NCBI GenBank assembly: GCA_000444245.1
Contig: ATSW01100134.1
Location: forward strand, 1 to 24,540
Direction: 5' to 3'
DNA: 24,540 nucleotides
Origin: Botryllus schlosseri
Lineage: Eukaryota; Chordata; Ascidiacea; Stolidobranchia; Styelidae
Shown: piece by piece, positions 21,001 through 24,540 of the stretch
How the letters are laid out: every line of letters begins with the position of its first letter
Numbering within the stretch: the stretch's first letter is position 1
Program-made: the position numbers and the translations under genes
Notes under the pieces: generated by a model
The model's input: only the letters and a program-made list of their open reading frames with translations
Database searches by the model: none
What the model was told of the DNA's origin: nothing

Positions 21001-23935
21001 GCCGGCCACGAACTACGATGACAACGCAAAGCATGTCGGATTGTATTCTTATCATGAATATTCCATTGGGTTTGAAAATTTCACCGAAGAACATTTGAAT
21101 CAGTCAAATTGTGTATTTCCACTAGGACTACTTGTGAAATAGAGATACAAAGTATAAAAATCAGACGCTAAATATTGAAAAGATACAGAGATCATATCTC
21201 ATGTGAATTCTGCATAATCAGACTAATCAAAATTTTGACAATATGACGGCCGCACCGCCCTAGAGACTGTTGCACAGCCCATAACTATCCAGGTTGTGCA
21301 CAGATAAAAAGGTAGGCTGCAAAAAATATTGGGACATTGAACAATATGCTATCCCGCACAATCCCTGGCTTTTACACAGCCTGTAACTGTTTATGGATGA
21401 CATTGGATTAAGCCTAAGTAAAACTGTTGTGTAAAAGCAACCCATAGCTGCCCCCGAGATGGTTGGTTGACAAAGTTTTAAAAAAGGGAACAACTGAATT
21501 CTAAGTTTGGTATGCATTTCCACCCATCTTGACGAGGGACAGCCCTCCAATGCAAGAGAGGAACAGAATTCATCGCAATCCCGTTAAAGCTGCGTACCTG
21601 AGTCTTTTGTTGATGAGCCTTGATGCTAGCCTCCATTGCAAAGTAAAACGAAGCGAGCGCTTGGGATTCAGGCCGGCTACTGATAAGCAGAGGAACCACC
21701 CTCAATAGGAAACTCGCTGAAATATAACGAAAAACACATGATCAACTCAAGCATAGAAATGTGTGAACACAATCGTTTTTGAATTGAAATTGAATGGTAT
21801 CAGAGACTTGGATAGAGTATTATAAAATTGGATAGGATAGAGAATGAAAATTAGTACAATTTAACGAGTTTCTAGTTTCTAACGAGACCTCATAAAGTTA
21901 TAGCCGGAATTCAATGAAACATAAACAGCATCTATCATCTGTGTGTGTGAACGAGTCGCCTAACGAACCATTGGCTGATGAAAGTGACCATCCATAGAGG
22001 CATGGAGCATCAAAATACAGCATCTCAAGACATTGCTTTCAACCAAACTCAGAGCTCGCAATCGTCTTTCGGTCAGACTGTAGTAAACATGAGAAGGTAT
22101 GAAGACATATTAGCATATTTGAAAAGCTTCTTGAAGGTACAGAATAGCATATTCATTAGGGTTGATCAGATTTGAAAAATTGTCAGGAAACTTCGATGCT
22201 TGTGACCCAAATGAAGGTTTAGTAGCCTACATAAAAACACTTTTATGAGCACTTTTGGTCATCTTCGTCGTGATCTTCTATCCCCGAAAAACCCCTAAAG
22301 ATCCACGGGGCAATTCTCCTTACTACTGGTTACGCAATGCTGACCACGTCACCGGTTTATAGCTTTTGTGACGTTATCAGTTGAAAACGGCCGTGTAGAG
22401 ATGCCATATTGCAATAAAATAGCCATGATTTCAAAATTGTACTTGACTGCAGTCCCATAAAGGTCATATGCGTAACGATTTCACTCTGCACAACCTGTCT
22501 ATCATGCTCATGGGAATCGTGTATTGGTTGCACCATTGACATCGGCTTGTTTTGGATCGTACATTGAAGAAGCGCCGTTGGGTTGCAATTCGTGAACAAA
22601 TACTGATATTCCCAGCTAGTTTTCATCCATAAGATATTATTCAAAGGTATGTAATGTCAGTAATACTTTTCTCAACTTCAAATCATCTGTAAAATACCGA
22701 GTTTACTTATTTTATGGTAGACTGCAATTGAACAACCCTAATATTCATATTGAAATGAGCCCGGATATGTCAGCTGAAAATATTCTTGCTCATTTCAATA
22801 TGGATACTGAATATACTATTCAATTGTATATTAGCATAGGTTACTAAATGAATTTCAGAGTCCGAAAATTCTATATTGTCCATATCGATATCTGTTTGCA
22901 CAGAGTTAAGAGTGGGTCTCAGAGTTTCATACTGTGCAGAAAGCTAACATAAACCAGACAGGGAAACCGCAGATTTCTTACCATCCATTGAAATAACACA
23001 ATTATACCATCAGTGTGATATCGTTTTAGCAACCAGCACTGACGTAAGACATACACCAAATTCAACTCAATTATGTTAACTGTTATTTTCCATCATGGAC
23101 ATAATCGAGTCCCAATTTGAGGATGGACAAATAAGGCATTCAATGAGAATTTGAATCCGTCTGCATTTACTAGTAGGCAGCAGTCATAACGAATCAGAAA
23201 TCTCAGACACACGCACTGAAATTTGACTCACACACCAGTAAACCCGAAGGTTCCGAAAACAAAACATGAAACATTACATACATAGGACTAGGGTAGGTTT
23301 GGTGGCAGGCCTATTCACATACTCTCATACCAAAAACATTCACAGTAGATGTAGTTTGTTTTTACCTGAAGAGCCTTGGGTATGAGACGGACAAGCTTGT
23401 GCGAATTCGTACGGATCGCGAGTCTGCACAAATGGTTCAACCAGAGAAAGCGTACCGGATTTTATGACTGCTCCTTCAACTGGAATCAAAATAAAACATG
23501 TGAATACTTGGCCACCCAAGCAGGAGCATAGTTAACACCCTTTCCGCAATAAATCTTCATCAATTTTGCTTACTTGGGCGACAATTGTCAACTCGTCAAT
23601 TAGTCAAAGACCAAGCTATGAAGGCACAAGCCCTAAAATTAACTCAGAAAGCCACTGGATTTAAACGGCAGATAGAAGATAGAAGAGTGTAGCTGCCAAA
23701 AAAATCTTCACACATAGTATCTTCAATTTGAGACCGCATTATATTAAGATAGCACCGCCCCTTTATCGCATATATCACGAAGCAAAATTAGTAGGCCTAT
23801 GAATCAAAACTTATCAAGTTACCTGCGGGATTCGCAGCTAGCGCGGCAATCGCGAGACAAGCGTAAAAACGGCAGACATCATCAGTCCTAAACGCAAGTG
23901 GGAAGATCCAGTGCTGTGCCCCTCTTTCAATCATC
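1..23935 (-). CDS. SARM1: SARM1-like NAD+ hydrolase (ARM-SAM-SAM-TIR), partial, 12 exons in the window
   Basis: Joined exons, minus strand: 23935-23823, 23479-23366, 21716-21598, 16268-16134, 14596-14427, 12329-12094, 11760-11673, 8684-8492, 4132-4008, 3950-3877, 2771-2639, 94-1. The total is 1594 coding bases with no internal stop. Every intron has GT-AG ends and every phase closes. The order is late ARM repeats, SAM1, SAM2, TIR, then a tail. Known for the family: SARM1 is a neuronal octamer held together by its SAM domains. Its TIR cleaves NAD+ to nicotinamide and ADP-ribose or cyclic ADP-ribose and drives axon degeneration. The ARM domain is an autoinhibitory NAD+/NMN sensor. Seen here: DVFISYRRN, the BB-loop region, GALDKC, WVHKE with the catalytic Glu, and LPEDI. 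The N-terminal ARM half lies outside the window and the C-terminus runs off the left edge. The gene looks intact and functional. I compared it with human SARM1 from memory, without an alignment program. Confidence 0.96.
95..690. other. Intron stretch, no feature recognised
   Basis: This is the 3' end of the SARM1 intron 95-2638, up to the hAT insertion at 699. It is AT-rich. I see no coding frame with family resemblance, no repeat ends and no RNA fold. The short open frame near 578-766 crosses into the transposon end and has no recognisable content. Confidence 0.5.
691..698. repeat. Target-site duplication GTGCATAT, left copy
   Basis: An identical 8-mer lies at 2257-2264 on the other side of the hAT-like element. 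Confidence 0.9.
699..2256. mobile_element. Non-autonomous hAT-like transposon with 320-330 bp inverted ends
   Basis: The outer ends are TAGGGTTGTCC at 699 and GGACAACCCTA ending at 2256. The flanking 8 bp, GTGCATAT, is duplicated exactly at 691-698 and 2257-2264 and fits the hAT target pattern nTnnnnAn. The left arm (about 699-1020) and right arm (about 1925-2256) are long diverged inverted repeats that share, for example, GAAAGTAGCTGCCGTAGAG and GATTCTGTAAGCGCATTG. The roughly 900-bp interior shows no transposase. It lies in the SARM1 intron between the last two visible exons. The element is non-coding and of moderate age, because the arms have diverged but the target duplication is intact. 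Confidence 0.9.
2257..2264. repeat. Target-site duplication GTGCATAT, right copy
   Basis: It matches 691-698 base for base. Confidence 0.9.
2398..2490 (-). mobile_element. tRNA-derived SINE head (degraded)
   Basis: On the minus strand a tRNA-like segment carries a B box GGTTCAATCC (2421-2430) inside a good T-arm hairpin (GTGGG paired with CCCAC). An A-box-like TAGCTCGACAAGG lies at 2472-2484, about 40 bp upstream. The spacing and order are those of a Pol III tRNA promoter. The anticodon region and acceptor stem do not make a proper cloverleaf, so this is a SINE head rather than a tRNA gene. The body probably continues toward 2265, but I cannot set its tail end. It lies in a SARM1 intron. Confidence 0.7.
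2639..2771 (-). CDS. SARM1: SARM1 exon: basic Ser-rich C-terminal tail
   Basis: It is bounded by a strong acceptor (CTCTCTTTTCAG, AG at 2772-2773) and a donor (AAAAG then GTAAAC). It starts with GT, which completes an AGT serine with the lone A left by exon 3877-3950, and ends with AG. The 43 full codons read as a basic, Ser/Pro/Arg-rich peptide (RKLPRIMSMHSVRSG and RPSRSSDNLVETK) with no predicted fold. Only this frame fits the phase. It lies beyond the TIR domain, where human SARM1 has just a short tail. RPSRSSDNL resembles basophilic kinase or 14-3-3 sites, which is inference. Its GC and CpG content is higher than that of the flanking intron. Confidence 0.8.
2816..3420. repeat. AT-rich interspersed repeat built on TAATTCTAAT-type motifs
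   Basis: Variants of AATTCTAAT or its complement recur many times (around 2848, 2895, 2920, 3112, 3150, 3283 and 3328), and more follow at 3720 and 3762 beyond a hairpin MITE. Part of the patch is an imperfect inverted repeat. AAATGTCTGTAC with GCTTGGCTCG near 3027-3070 faces its diverged complement near 3190-3245. This looks like a degraded palindromic transposon with low-complexity ends. I cannot assign its family or exact ends. It lies in the SARM1 intron 2772-3876. Confidence 0.5.
3398..3450. mobile_element. MITE arm, related to the split copy at 22138-22828
   Basis: The segment beginning CAATTGAATAGTATATTC and continuing CATATTGAAGTGAACCCG matches both arms of the palindromic element at 22138-22828. 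Only one arm is recognisable here. It may be the terminal piece of the AT-rich repeat to its left. Confidence 0.5.
3523..3700. mobile_element. Hairpin MITE with TGACGTCA-bearing inverted arms
   Basis: The arms at about 3531-3580 and 3643-3692 are inverted copies. Both read TATGACGTCACCAG from the outside inward and then a run ending AAGAGAGC and TTCAATGTA. The spacer is about 60 bp and contains GTAGGCCTAC. I find no clear target duplication, so the ends are approximate. It is intronic and non-coding. Confidence 0.7.
3738..3743 (-). promoter_or_regulatory. Candidate ATTAAA poly(A) signal for a short isoform
   Basis: On the minus strand an ATTAAA hexamer lies about 110 bases beyond the TAA at 3854-3856. 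That stop is reached if the donor at 3876 is not used. Such hexamers are common in AT-rich DNA, so this is only a candidate. Confidence 0.2.
3877..3950 (-). CDS. SARM1: SARM1 exon: last TIR helix
   Basis: It starts one base into a Lys codon after the acceptor TCTTTTGCAG and reads WVHEYQDACVDKIIRFLRG, then QDPAT. Human SARM1 has WSHEYQEATIEKIIRFLQG at the same place, so this is the C-terminal TIR helix. The donor is GTAGGT directly after ACAA, leaving one base that closes a Ser codon with exon 2639-2771. If that donor is ignored, the frame continues SRLHFLL to a TAA at 3854-3856, which would give a tail close in length to the vertebrate one. The long form is preferred because the downstream exons match in phase. 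Confidence 0.93.
3951..4007 (-). other. 57-bp micro-intron within the TIR domain
   Basis: On the minus strand it has GTATGC at the donor (4007) and TTTTGCAG at the acceptor (3951). Removing it joins GV-K to WVHEYQ, exactly as human GI-K joins WSHEYQ. Left in, it yields KYAAQFCD and a stop. It is far shorter than the other introns, which run from 333 to 5329 bp. Confidence 0.93.
4008..4132 (-). CDS. SARM1: SARM1 exon: TIR segment opening with the catalytic Glu
   Basis: The acceptor is GTTCCGCAG (AG at 4133-4134). The first codon, GAA at 4130-4132, is the catalytic glutamate (human E642 of the WxxxE motif), and W, V, H and K of WVHKE come from the previous exon. It continues EIVTAIGNRRNIVPV, FQWPLPEDLPEDI and YYNGV, against human EIVTALSCGKNIVPI, FEWPEPQVLPEDM and FNGI. 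It ends two bases into a Lys codon. It contains 41 codons and no changes that would suggest loss of enzyme activity. Confidence 0.97.
4133..4786. other. Intron stretch, no feature recognised
   Basis: This is the downstream part of the SARM1 intron 4133-8491, between the TIR exon and the hAT insertion at 4795. The short open frames on both strands look accidental. I see no repeat ends. Confidence 0.5.
4787..4794. repeat. Target-site duplication GCCTTCGT, left copy
   Basis: Identical to 7247-7254 on the far side of the element. Confidence 0.9.
4795..7246 (-). mobile_element. hAT-like transposon, 528-bp inverted ends, broken transposase
   Basis: The ends are TAGGGTTGTTCAGAATTGA at 4795 and its complement finishing at 7246. 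An exact 8-bp target duplication, GCCTTCGT, lies at 4787-4794 and 7247-7254. The left arm (about 4795-5322) and right arm (about 6718-7246) are very similar inverted copies, so the insertion is fairly young or the arms have been homogenised. The interior holds transposase remains on the minus strand (separate entry). The TAGGGTTG ends resemble those of the hAT-like copies at 699 and 22157. The element fills most of the SARM1 intron between the two central TIR exons. Confidence 0.92.
5340..6600 (-). pseudogene. hAT-like transposase remains inside 4795-7246
   Basis: In minus-strand order: NNVRALVFDTTPSNN near 6510-6460; CRHHIYELL near 6390 in a shifted frame; VFGSASTGPEN near 6330; KEVLIINDYRECATGTL near 6150; FCKPGATNSTGWMSQVLYC near 6070; HHWHLTEETVVSTMF near 5810; and WFSLPVSEWHTD, VNGAAERLVKLNTDF and LLQAVEDNGNRY at about 5570-5370. 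From memory these blocks, in this order, belong to a widespread animal family of hAT-like transposases (usual forms are VFDTTSSNTG, LACRHHIYEL, HHARWM, LWYLTEELV and VNDTAERGVKL). Frame changes and stops separate the blocks, so no full product is possible. The left inverted arm begins just after the last block. Confidence 0.75.
7247..7254. repeat. Target-site duplication GCCTTCGT, right copy
   Basis: Identical to 4787-4794. Confidence 0.9.
7255..7682. other. Intron stretch, no feature recognised
   Basis: It lies between two transposon remnants in the SARM1 intron 4133-8491. I see no coding resemblance or repeat ends. Confidence 0.5.
7683..7992. mobile_element. Single-ended remnant of the TAGGGTGGAGTG family
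   Basis: It starts TAGGGTAGAGTGAGAATAAA. It continues with the markers seen in the left arm of the 9174-11480 element: a TGCACCCTCTAAT block, TTGATAACCGCT with a CTAGAAAG nearby, and AAAGCGTTCAATGACC before TTATGACTG. No matching opposite end follows, so only one terminus survives. It is more diverged than the other two copies. Confidence 0.7.
8053..8224. mobile_element. 172-bp hAT-type MITE with ACTCGAGTCA-like inverted motifs
   Basis: The left end is CGGGGTTGTAACCAAGTCAC and the right end, reversed, is CAGGGTTGTAATGACTCAAG. The flanks are GATATTTG (8045-8052) and GATATTCG (8225-8232), an 8-bp duplication with one mismatch. Internal copies of CTCGAGTC and GACTTGAGTC repeat in both orientations. 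No coding capacity is visible. It lies in the SARM1 intron 4133-8491, about 270 bp from the TIR exon. Confidence 0.8.
8492..8684 (-). CDS. SARM1: SARM1 exon: TIR core with BB loop
   Basis: The acceptor is CTTTTTTCAG (AG at 8685-8686). The first base completes an AGT serine, and the exon then reads LLKVHLQMRGYRVFLDVDSL, EGDFGDRTLKSVE, ILTAGALDKCAIDHEGTDWV and HK before the donor GTGAGA. Human has [38 protein letters not shown] and HK. It includes the BB-loop region (DVDSLQEGDFGD) and the Trp of WxxxE. It has 64 full codons and ends in phase 0, so the catalytic Glu follows on the next exon. Confidence 0.97.
8747..9032 (+). pseudogene. hAT transposase C-terminal dimerisation segment, frameshifted
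   Basis: On the plus strand it reads QPTTAAVERSISIL, then after a one-base shift GKLLSKDRHFLSDNVGKYLS and LYHYKF before a stop. This is the usual hAT C-terminal pattern (TS or TT, xxVERSFS, then KLL, KDR, F and DNV, KY, LYYN). The upstream part from about 8747 is plausible but unconserved. The rest of the transposase and the element ends are not seen nearby. It sits antisense to SARM1 in intron 8685-11672. Confidence 0.8.
9165..9173. repeat. Target-site duplication GTAGTACAA, left copy
   Basis: Identical to 11481-11489. Confidence 0.85.
9658..9960 (-). pseudogene. Transposase-like C-terminus, left arm copy
   Basis: On the minus strand it reads HPWHNQAVERGVKVVTKASA, then DGLIREKLKSQKQMKSFNTK and QDFKVCAD before a stop near 9658. 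The HPWHNQAVER and DGLIR pattern resembles the C-terminus of uncharacterised transposase-type proteins known to me from invertebrates (HPCHNQxVERxVKLVTEAS). I cannot name the family. It is the mirror of the right-arm copy at 10667-10994. Confidence 0.5.
10667..10994 (+). pseudogene. Transposase-like C-terminus, right arm copy
   Basis: On the plus strand it reads LHLKDAEQPPAIKNFSYLKL, then NHPWNNQAVERDVKVVTEAY, and after a frame change DGLITQKLKSRKQMKSFITK and a stop at 10992-10994. It is longer than the left-arm copy, which lacks the LHLKDAE region. It is interrupted by an internal stop near 10898, so it is not functional. Confidence 0.5.
11481..11489. repeat. Target-site duplication GTAGTACAA, right copy
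   Basis: Identical to 9165-9173. Confidence 0.85.
11673..11760 (-). CDS. SARM1: SARM1 exon: SAM2-TIR linker and TIR strand A
   Basis: The acceptor is ATCAATCCAG (AG at 11761-11762). Two bases complete an AGT serine, and the exon then reads LQSKDVKDMNSVHDVFISYR and RNNGSHLA, ending AG before GTATGC. Human SARM1 has PDVFISYRRNSGSQLAS, so this covers the first TIR strand and the start of helix A. The linker is about 13 residues. An alternative AG eight bases further in would break the frame with SAM2. Confidence 0.96.
12094..12329 (-). CDS. SARM1: SARM1 exon: SAM2
   Basis: The acceptor is TTTCTTTTTTAG (AG at 12330-12331) and the donor is GTAAGT. The 78 full codons begin FLRDLNHLRAGADY and include GIADWLRNVEPKFAQYTF, LTDDHLRLDCGIDNGVHRTK and ILTAAQ. 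Human has ADWLGSLDPRFRQYTY and [20 protein letters not shown]. SAM1 and SAM2 drive octamer assembly in known SARM1. It starts by completing an Arg codon from SAM1 (RK-R-FLRDL; human RK-R-FFREL) and ends with one base. Confidence 0.97.
12330..14426. other. Intron between SAM2 and SAM1, no gene or repeat ends recognised
   Basis: 2097 bp, mostly AT-rich. A patch near 12900-13110 is richer in CpG and GC. There is a GTAGGCCTAC palindrome at 12735-12744 and a perfect 14-bp palindrome GCCATCTAGATGGC at 14091-14104. The open frame at 14173-14382 has no recognisable content. Confidence 0.5.
14427..14596 (-). CDS. SARM1: SARM1 exon: SAM1
   Basis: The acceptor is TTGTTTCCAG (AG at 14597-14598) and the donor is GTGTGT. 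The 56 full codons are in phase 0: IHTWDIEDVQSWLAIAGF, FRASTVDGEMLLLLTENDL, then HDLEMTNNLHRK. Human has SWKEAEVQTWLQQIGF, FREQQVDGDLLLRLTEEEL and TDLGMKSGITRK. The helix pattern of SAM1 is fully present. It ends with AG, completing Arg in the SAM2 exon. Confidence 0.97.
14830..15151. mobile_element. 322-bp hAT MITE with CAGTGGTTCTCAACC ends
   Basis: It starts CAGTGGTTCTCAACCTTTTT and ends GGTTGAGAACCACTG. CTATAGAG is duplicated exactly at 14822-14829 and 15152-15159 and fits nTnnnnAn. CAGTGGTTCTCAA is a classic terminal motif of animal hAT elements (Charlie/Tip100-like). The subterminal C-runs (GCCCCCCTT and GGGGGGCGCGCCCCCC) form inverted arms. It is non-coding, and the identical duplication argues for recent insertion. 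Confidence 0.95.
15160..16133. other. Intron stretch, no feature recognised
   Basis: This is the part of the SARM1 intron 14597-16133 upstream of the MITE in the gene's direction. It is AT-rich with scattered short open frames and no family resemblance or repeat ends. Confidence 0.5.
16134..16268 (-). CDS. SARM1: SARM1 exon: last ARM repeat
   Basis: The acceptor is AATTTTTAG (AG at 16269-16270) and the donor is GTGGGC. The 45 codons in phase 0 read IFSEVCSIVPLKRVIATSRS, then ARILATRCLKIIGEDVPRRL and SPQ. Human has VFSDIGAIQSLKRLVSYSTN and AKRALRLLGEEVPRPILPS. It forms the end of the ARM domain and the hinge into SAM1. A longer open frame over the same bases (16099-16374) is in another frame and is a shadow. 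Confidence 0.95.
16269..17433. other. Intron stretch, no feature recognised
   Basis: This is the 3' part of the 5.3-kb SARM1 intron 16269-21597, next to the hAT insertion at 17442. It is AT-rich, and I see no coding or structural signal. Confidence 0.5.
17434..17441. repeat. Target-site duplication CTTTCTCT, left copy
   Basis: Identical to 18758-18765. Confidence 0.88.
17442..18757. mobile_element. 1.3-kb hAT-like element with CpG-rich interior
   Basis: The right end reads, in reverse, CAGTGGCGTATCCAGGGGGG. The left end at 17442 is a variant, CAGGCGCGTATCCAG, followed later by a G-run. CTTTCTCT is duplicated exactly at 17434-17441 and 18758-18765. The interior (about 17490-18690) is much richer in CpG (CGCGGAATAACGCGGTAGC and others) than the surrounding intron. 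It has short open frames on both strands (for example 18163-18393 plus and 18082-18285 minus) but none resembles a transposase. It is probably a non-autonomous copy that inserted recently. Confidence 0.88.
18758..18765. repeat. Target-site duplication CTTTCTCT, right copy
   Basis: Identical to 17434-17441. Confidence 0.88.
18766..21597. other. Intron stretch, no feature securely recognised
   Basis: This is most of the 5.3-kb SARM1 intron. A fragment GGCGTAGCTAGG at about 20050 looks like a hAT terminus but has no partner end. The open frames at 19850-20032 and 20954-21142 (plus) and 20359-20541 and 21260-21550 (minus) have no recognisable domains. Confidence 0.5.
21598..21716 (-). CDS. SARM1: SARM1 exon: ARM repeat
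   Basis: The acceptor is TTATATTTCAG (AG at 21717-21718) and the donor is GTACGC. Two bases complete a GCG alanine, followed by 39 codons: SFLLRVVPLLISSRPESQAL, ASFYFAMEASIKAHQQKTQ. Human has [20 protein letters not shown] and FYLCAEAAIKSLQGKTK. It ends in phase 0, joining the IFSEV exon as human KTK joins VFSDI. Confidence 0.96.
21717..22137. other. Intron stretch, no feature recognised
   Basis: This is the 3' part of the SARM1 intron 21717-23365. It has a short CT/GA-rich repeat feel near 21790-21870 but nothing defined. Confidence 0.45.
22149..22156. repeat. Target-site duplication ATATTCAT, left copy
   Basis: Identical to 22741-22748. The target lies inside a MITE arm. Confidence 0.85.
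22157..22740. mobile_element. 584-bp hAT-like element with an exact 8-bp duplication
   Basis: It starts TAGGGTTGATCAG and ends GAACAACCCTA. ATATTCAT flanks it exactly at 22149-22156 and 22741-22748 and fits nTnnnnAn. The terminal inverted repeats are short (about 12-15 bp). The ends match those of the elements at 699 and 4795. A 95-codon open frame on the minus strand (22357-22644, containing WMKTSWEYQYLFTNCNP) has no family that I recognise. It may be a remnant of internal transposon coding or chance. Confidence 0.85.
22741..22748. repeat. Target-site duplication ATATTCAT, right copy
   Basis: Identical to 22149-22156. Confidence 0.85.
22829..23365. other. Intron stretch, no feature recognised
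   Basis: This is the 5' part of the SARM1 intron 21717-23365, ending at the donor GTAAAA at 23365. It is AT-rich, with no open frame or repeat ends. Confidence 0.5.
23366..23479 (-). CDS. SARM1: SARM1 exon: ARM repeat with the divergent regulatory loop
   Basis: The acceptor is TTTTGATTCCAG (AG at 23480-23481) and the donor is GTAAAA. Two bases complete a GTT valine, followed by 37 codons: EGAVIKSGTLSLVEPFVQTR, then DPYEFAQACPSHTQGSS. Human has [40 protein letters not shown]. The final segment corresponds to the loop that covers the allosteric NAD+ site in human SARM1. Here it is shorter and lacks the Arg-Gly pair. Confidence 0.95.
23823..23935 (-). CDS. SARM1: SARM1 exon: ARM repeat, first exon visible
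   Basis: The 37 full codons read MIERGAQHWIFPLAF, then DDVCRFYACLAIAALAANPA, before the donor GTAACT. Human has RMVEKRAAEWLFPLAF and ELLRLHACLAVAVLATNK. The leading G would complete an Arg codon (human RRMVEK), so the ATG is internal, not a start. The acceptor (TTTTTTCGCAAAG, AG at 23936-23937) is weaker than the others, so the 5' boundary is the least certain of the set. The preceding exon lies beyond 24540. Confidence 0.9.
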
Positions 23936-23988
23936 CTTTGCGAAAAAATTTAAAAAATTTGAATTCAACTTGATGCAAATTGCAACAA

Positions 23989-24505
23989 TAGGGTGGAGTG
24001 AAAATAATTAGGTTTTAAAAAGTAGTGGTATAATGTATAGCCTACGTCTCCGAATATCAAAAGAAACACTTAATCATGATTTTTGGTTCTTGCATCCTCT
24101 GTACCCATACAATTTTACGAAATTAGCCTGAAATAGTTAATTTTCCCTTATCTTGATAATGGGCTATAAGAAAAGGAAAGTTTTGGGCTTGAAAGCAGCA
24201 GAAGTAACATATTTTCATCTCATTTCCAGGCCACTCTGTCTTAAAAATGAACAGAACAAAATTACAAAGAGAAACGTGTGACTTCTATTGCTTTCCATCC
24301 CAAAGCTAGCTATCTAGTATAGCCTAAGCAGTTATCAGGATATCGCAAAATGAGATATGTTAGGCTCCTTTGCACAAATTTCATGGCAACAAGAGGGTGC
24401 AAAACCCCAAATCTTGATAGAAGTATCTTCTCTGATATTTGGGGCCCTATACCGGGAACATTCTATAAAATTCGATTTTTATTTATAATTTTTCACTCCA
24501 CACTA
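23989..24505. mobile_element. 517-bp copy of the TAGGGTGGAGTG family
   Basis: It begins TAGGGTGGAGTGAAAATAAT and ends TTTTTCACTCCACACTA. Internal markers match the arms of 9174-11480: TTGCATCCTCT, TTTTGGGCTTGAAAGCAGC, TTTCATCTCATTTCC, CTTAAAAATGAACAGAA, and on the far side AGAGGGTGCA. It is thus a short internally deleted palindromic relative without coding DNA. No clear target duplication remains. It sits only about 50 bp before the acceptor of exon 23823-23935. Confidence 0.8.
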
Positions 24506-24540
24506 TAATGTAACATTGTAGCAATACTGTGTCCTGAGAC

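Larger units (their letters stand above)
22138..22828. mobile_element. Palindromic MITE split by a hAT insertion
   Basis: The left arm is AGAATAGCATATTCAT before the insertion and resumes ATATTGAAATGAGCCCGG after it. The right arm, reversed, is CAATTGAATAGTATATTC, then CATATTGAAATGAGC. Without the block 22157-22740 and one 8-bp duplication copy the two arms pair across a short loop near 22770. The copy at 3398-3450 shows the same arm unbroken. The outer limits are approximate. Confidence 0.65.

Noticed and set aside
23823-23935. ATG at 23934-23932 as the start of the protein
   Set aside because: It aligns with an internal Met of human SARM1 (RRMVEK) and the upstream ARM repeats would be missing. 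It is read as an internal exon.
23989-24505. Exon of SARM1 upstream of 23935
   Set aside because: The whole stretch is explained by a transposon copy. The preceding ARM exon must be beyond the window.
1-24540. CRISPR array, rRNA or prokaryotic operon
   Set aside because: No regularly spaced direct repeats, no rRNA sequence, and coding is split into spliced exons.

Overview
The window is animal genomic DNA: AT-rich, intron-dominated and full of DNA-transposon remnants. It is almost entirely taken up by the 3' part of one split gene on the minus strand, a homologue of SARM1 (ARM-SAM-SAM-TIR NAD+ hydrolase). Twelve exons can be placed at base level. Every junction has GT-AG ends, every phase matches its neighbour, and the joined protein follows human SARM1 from the later ARM repeats through SAM1, SAM2 and the whole TIR domain. 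The gene enters at the right edge (its N-terminal ARM exons lie beyond 24540) and leaves at the left edge, because the last visible exon (1-94) is still open. About 532 residues are encoded here.

Minus-strand order: ARM exons at 23823-23935, 23366-23479, 21598-21716 and 16134-16268; SAM1 at 14427-14596; SAM2 at 12094-12329; TIR at 11673-11760, 8492-8684, 4008-4132 and 3877-3950; then a Ser/Pro/Arg-rich tail at 2639-2771 and 1-94. The catalytic glutamate (human E642) is the first codon of exon 4008-4132. Intron lengths range from 57 bp (3951-4007) to 5.3 kb.

The introns hold the accessory DNA. Six insertions have hAT-type 8-bp target duplications at both ends: 699-2256, 4795-7246, 8053-8224 (one mismatch in the duplication), 14830-15151, 17442-18757 and 22157-22740. 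One of them (4795-7246) keeps remains of its own transposase, and a separate hAT transposase tail lies at 8747-9032. A second family, with TAGGGTGGAGTG ends, occurs three times. Its main copy (9174-11480) is a near-complete 2.3-kb palindrome with a 9-bp target duplication and the only N bases in the window. There are also a tRNA-derived SINE head, a hairpin MITE, a MITE split by a hAT insertion, and a TAATTCTAAT-rich repeat patch. I see no second host gene, no RNA gene and no CRISPR array.

The organism cannot be named. A SARM1 with a C-terminal extension, CpG-poor introns, and frequent TAGGCCTA palindromes would suit a marine invertebrate, perhaps a deuterostome, but this is a weak inference.
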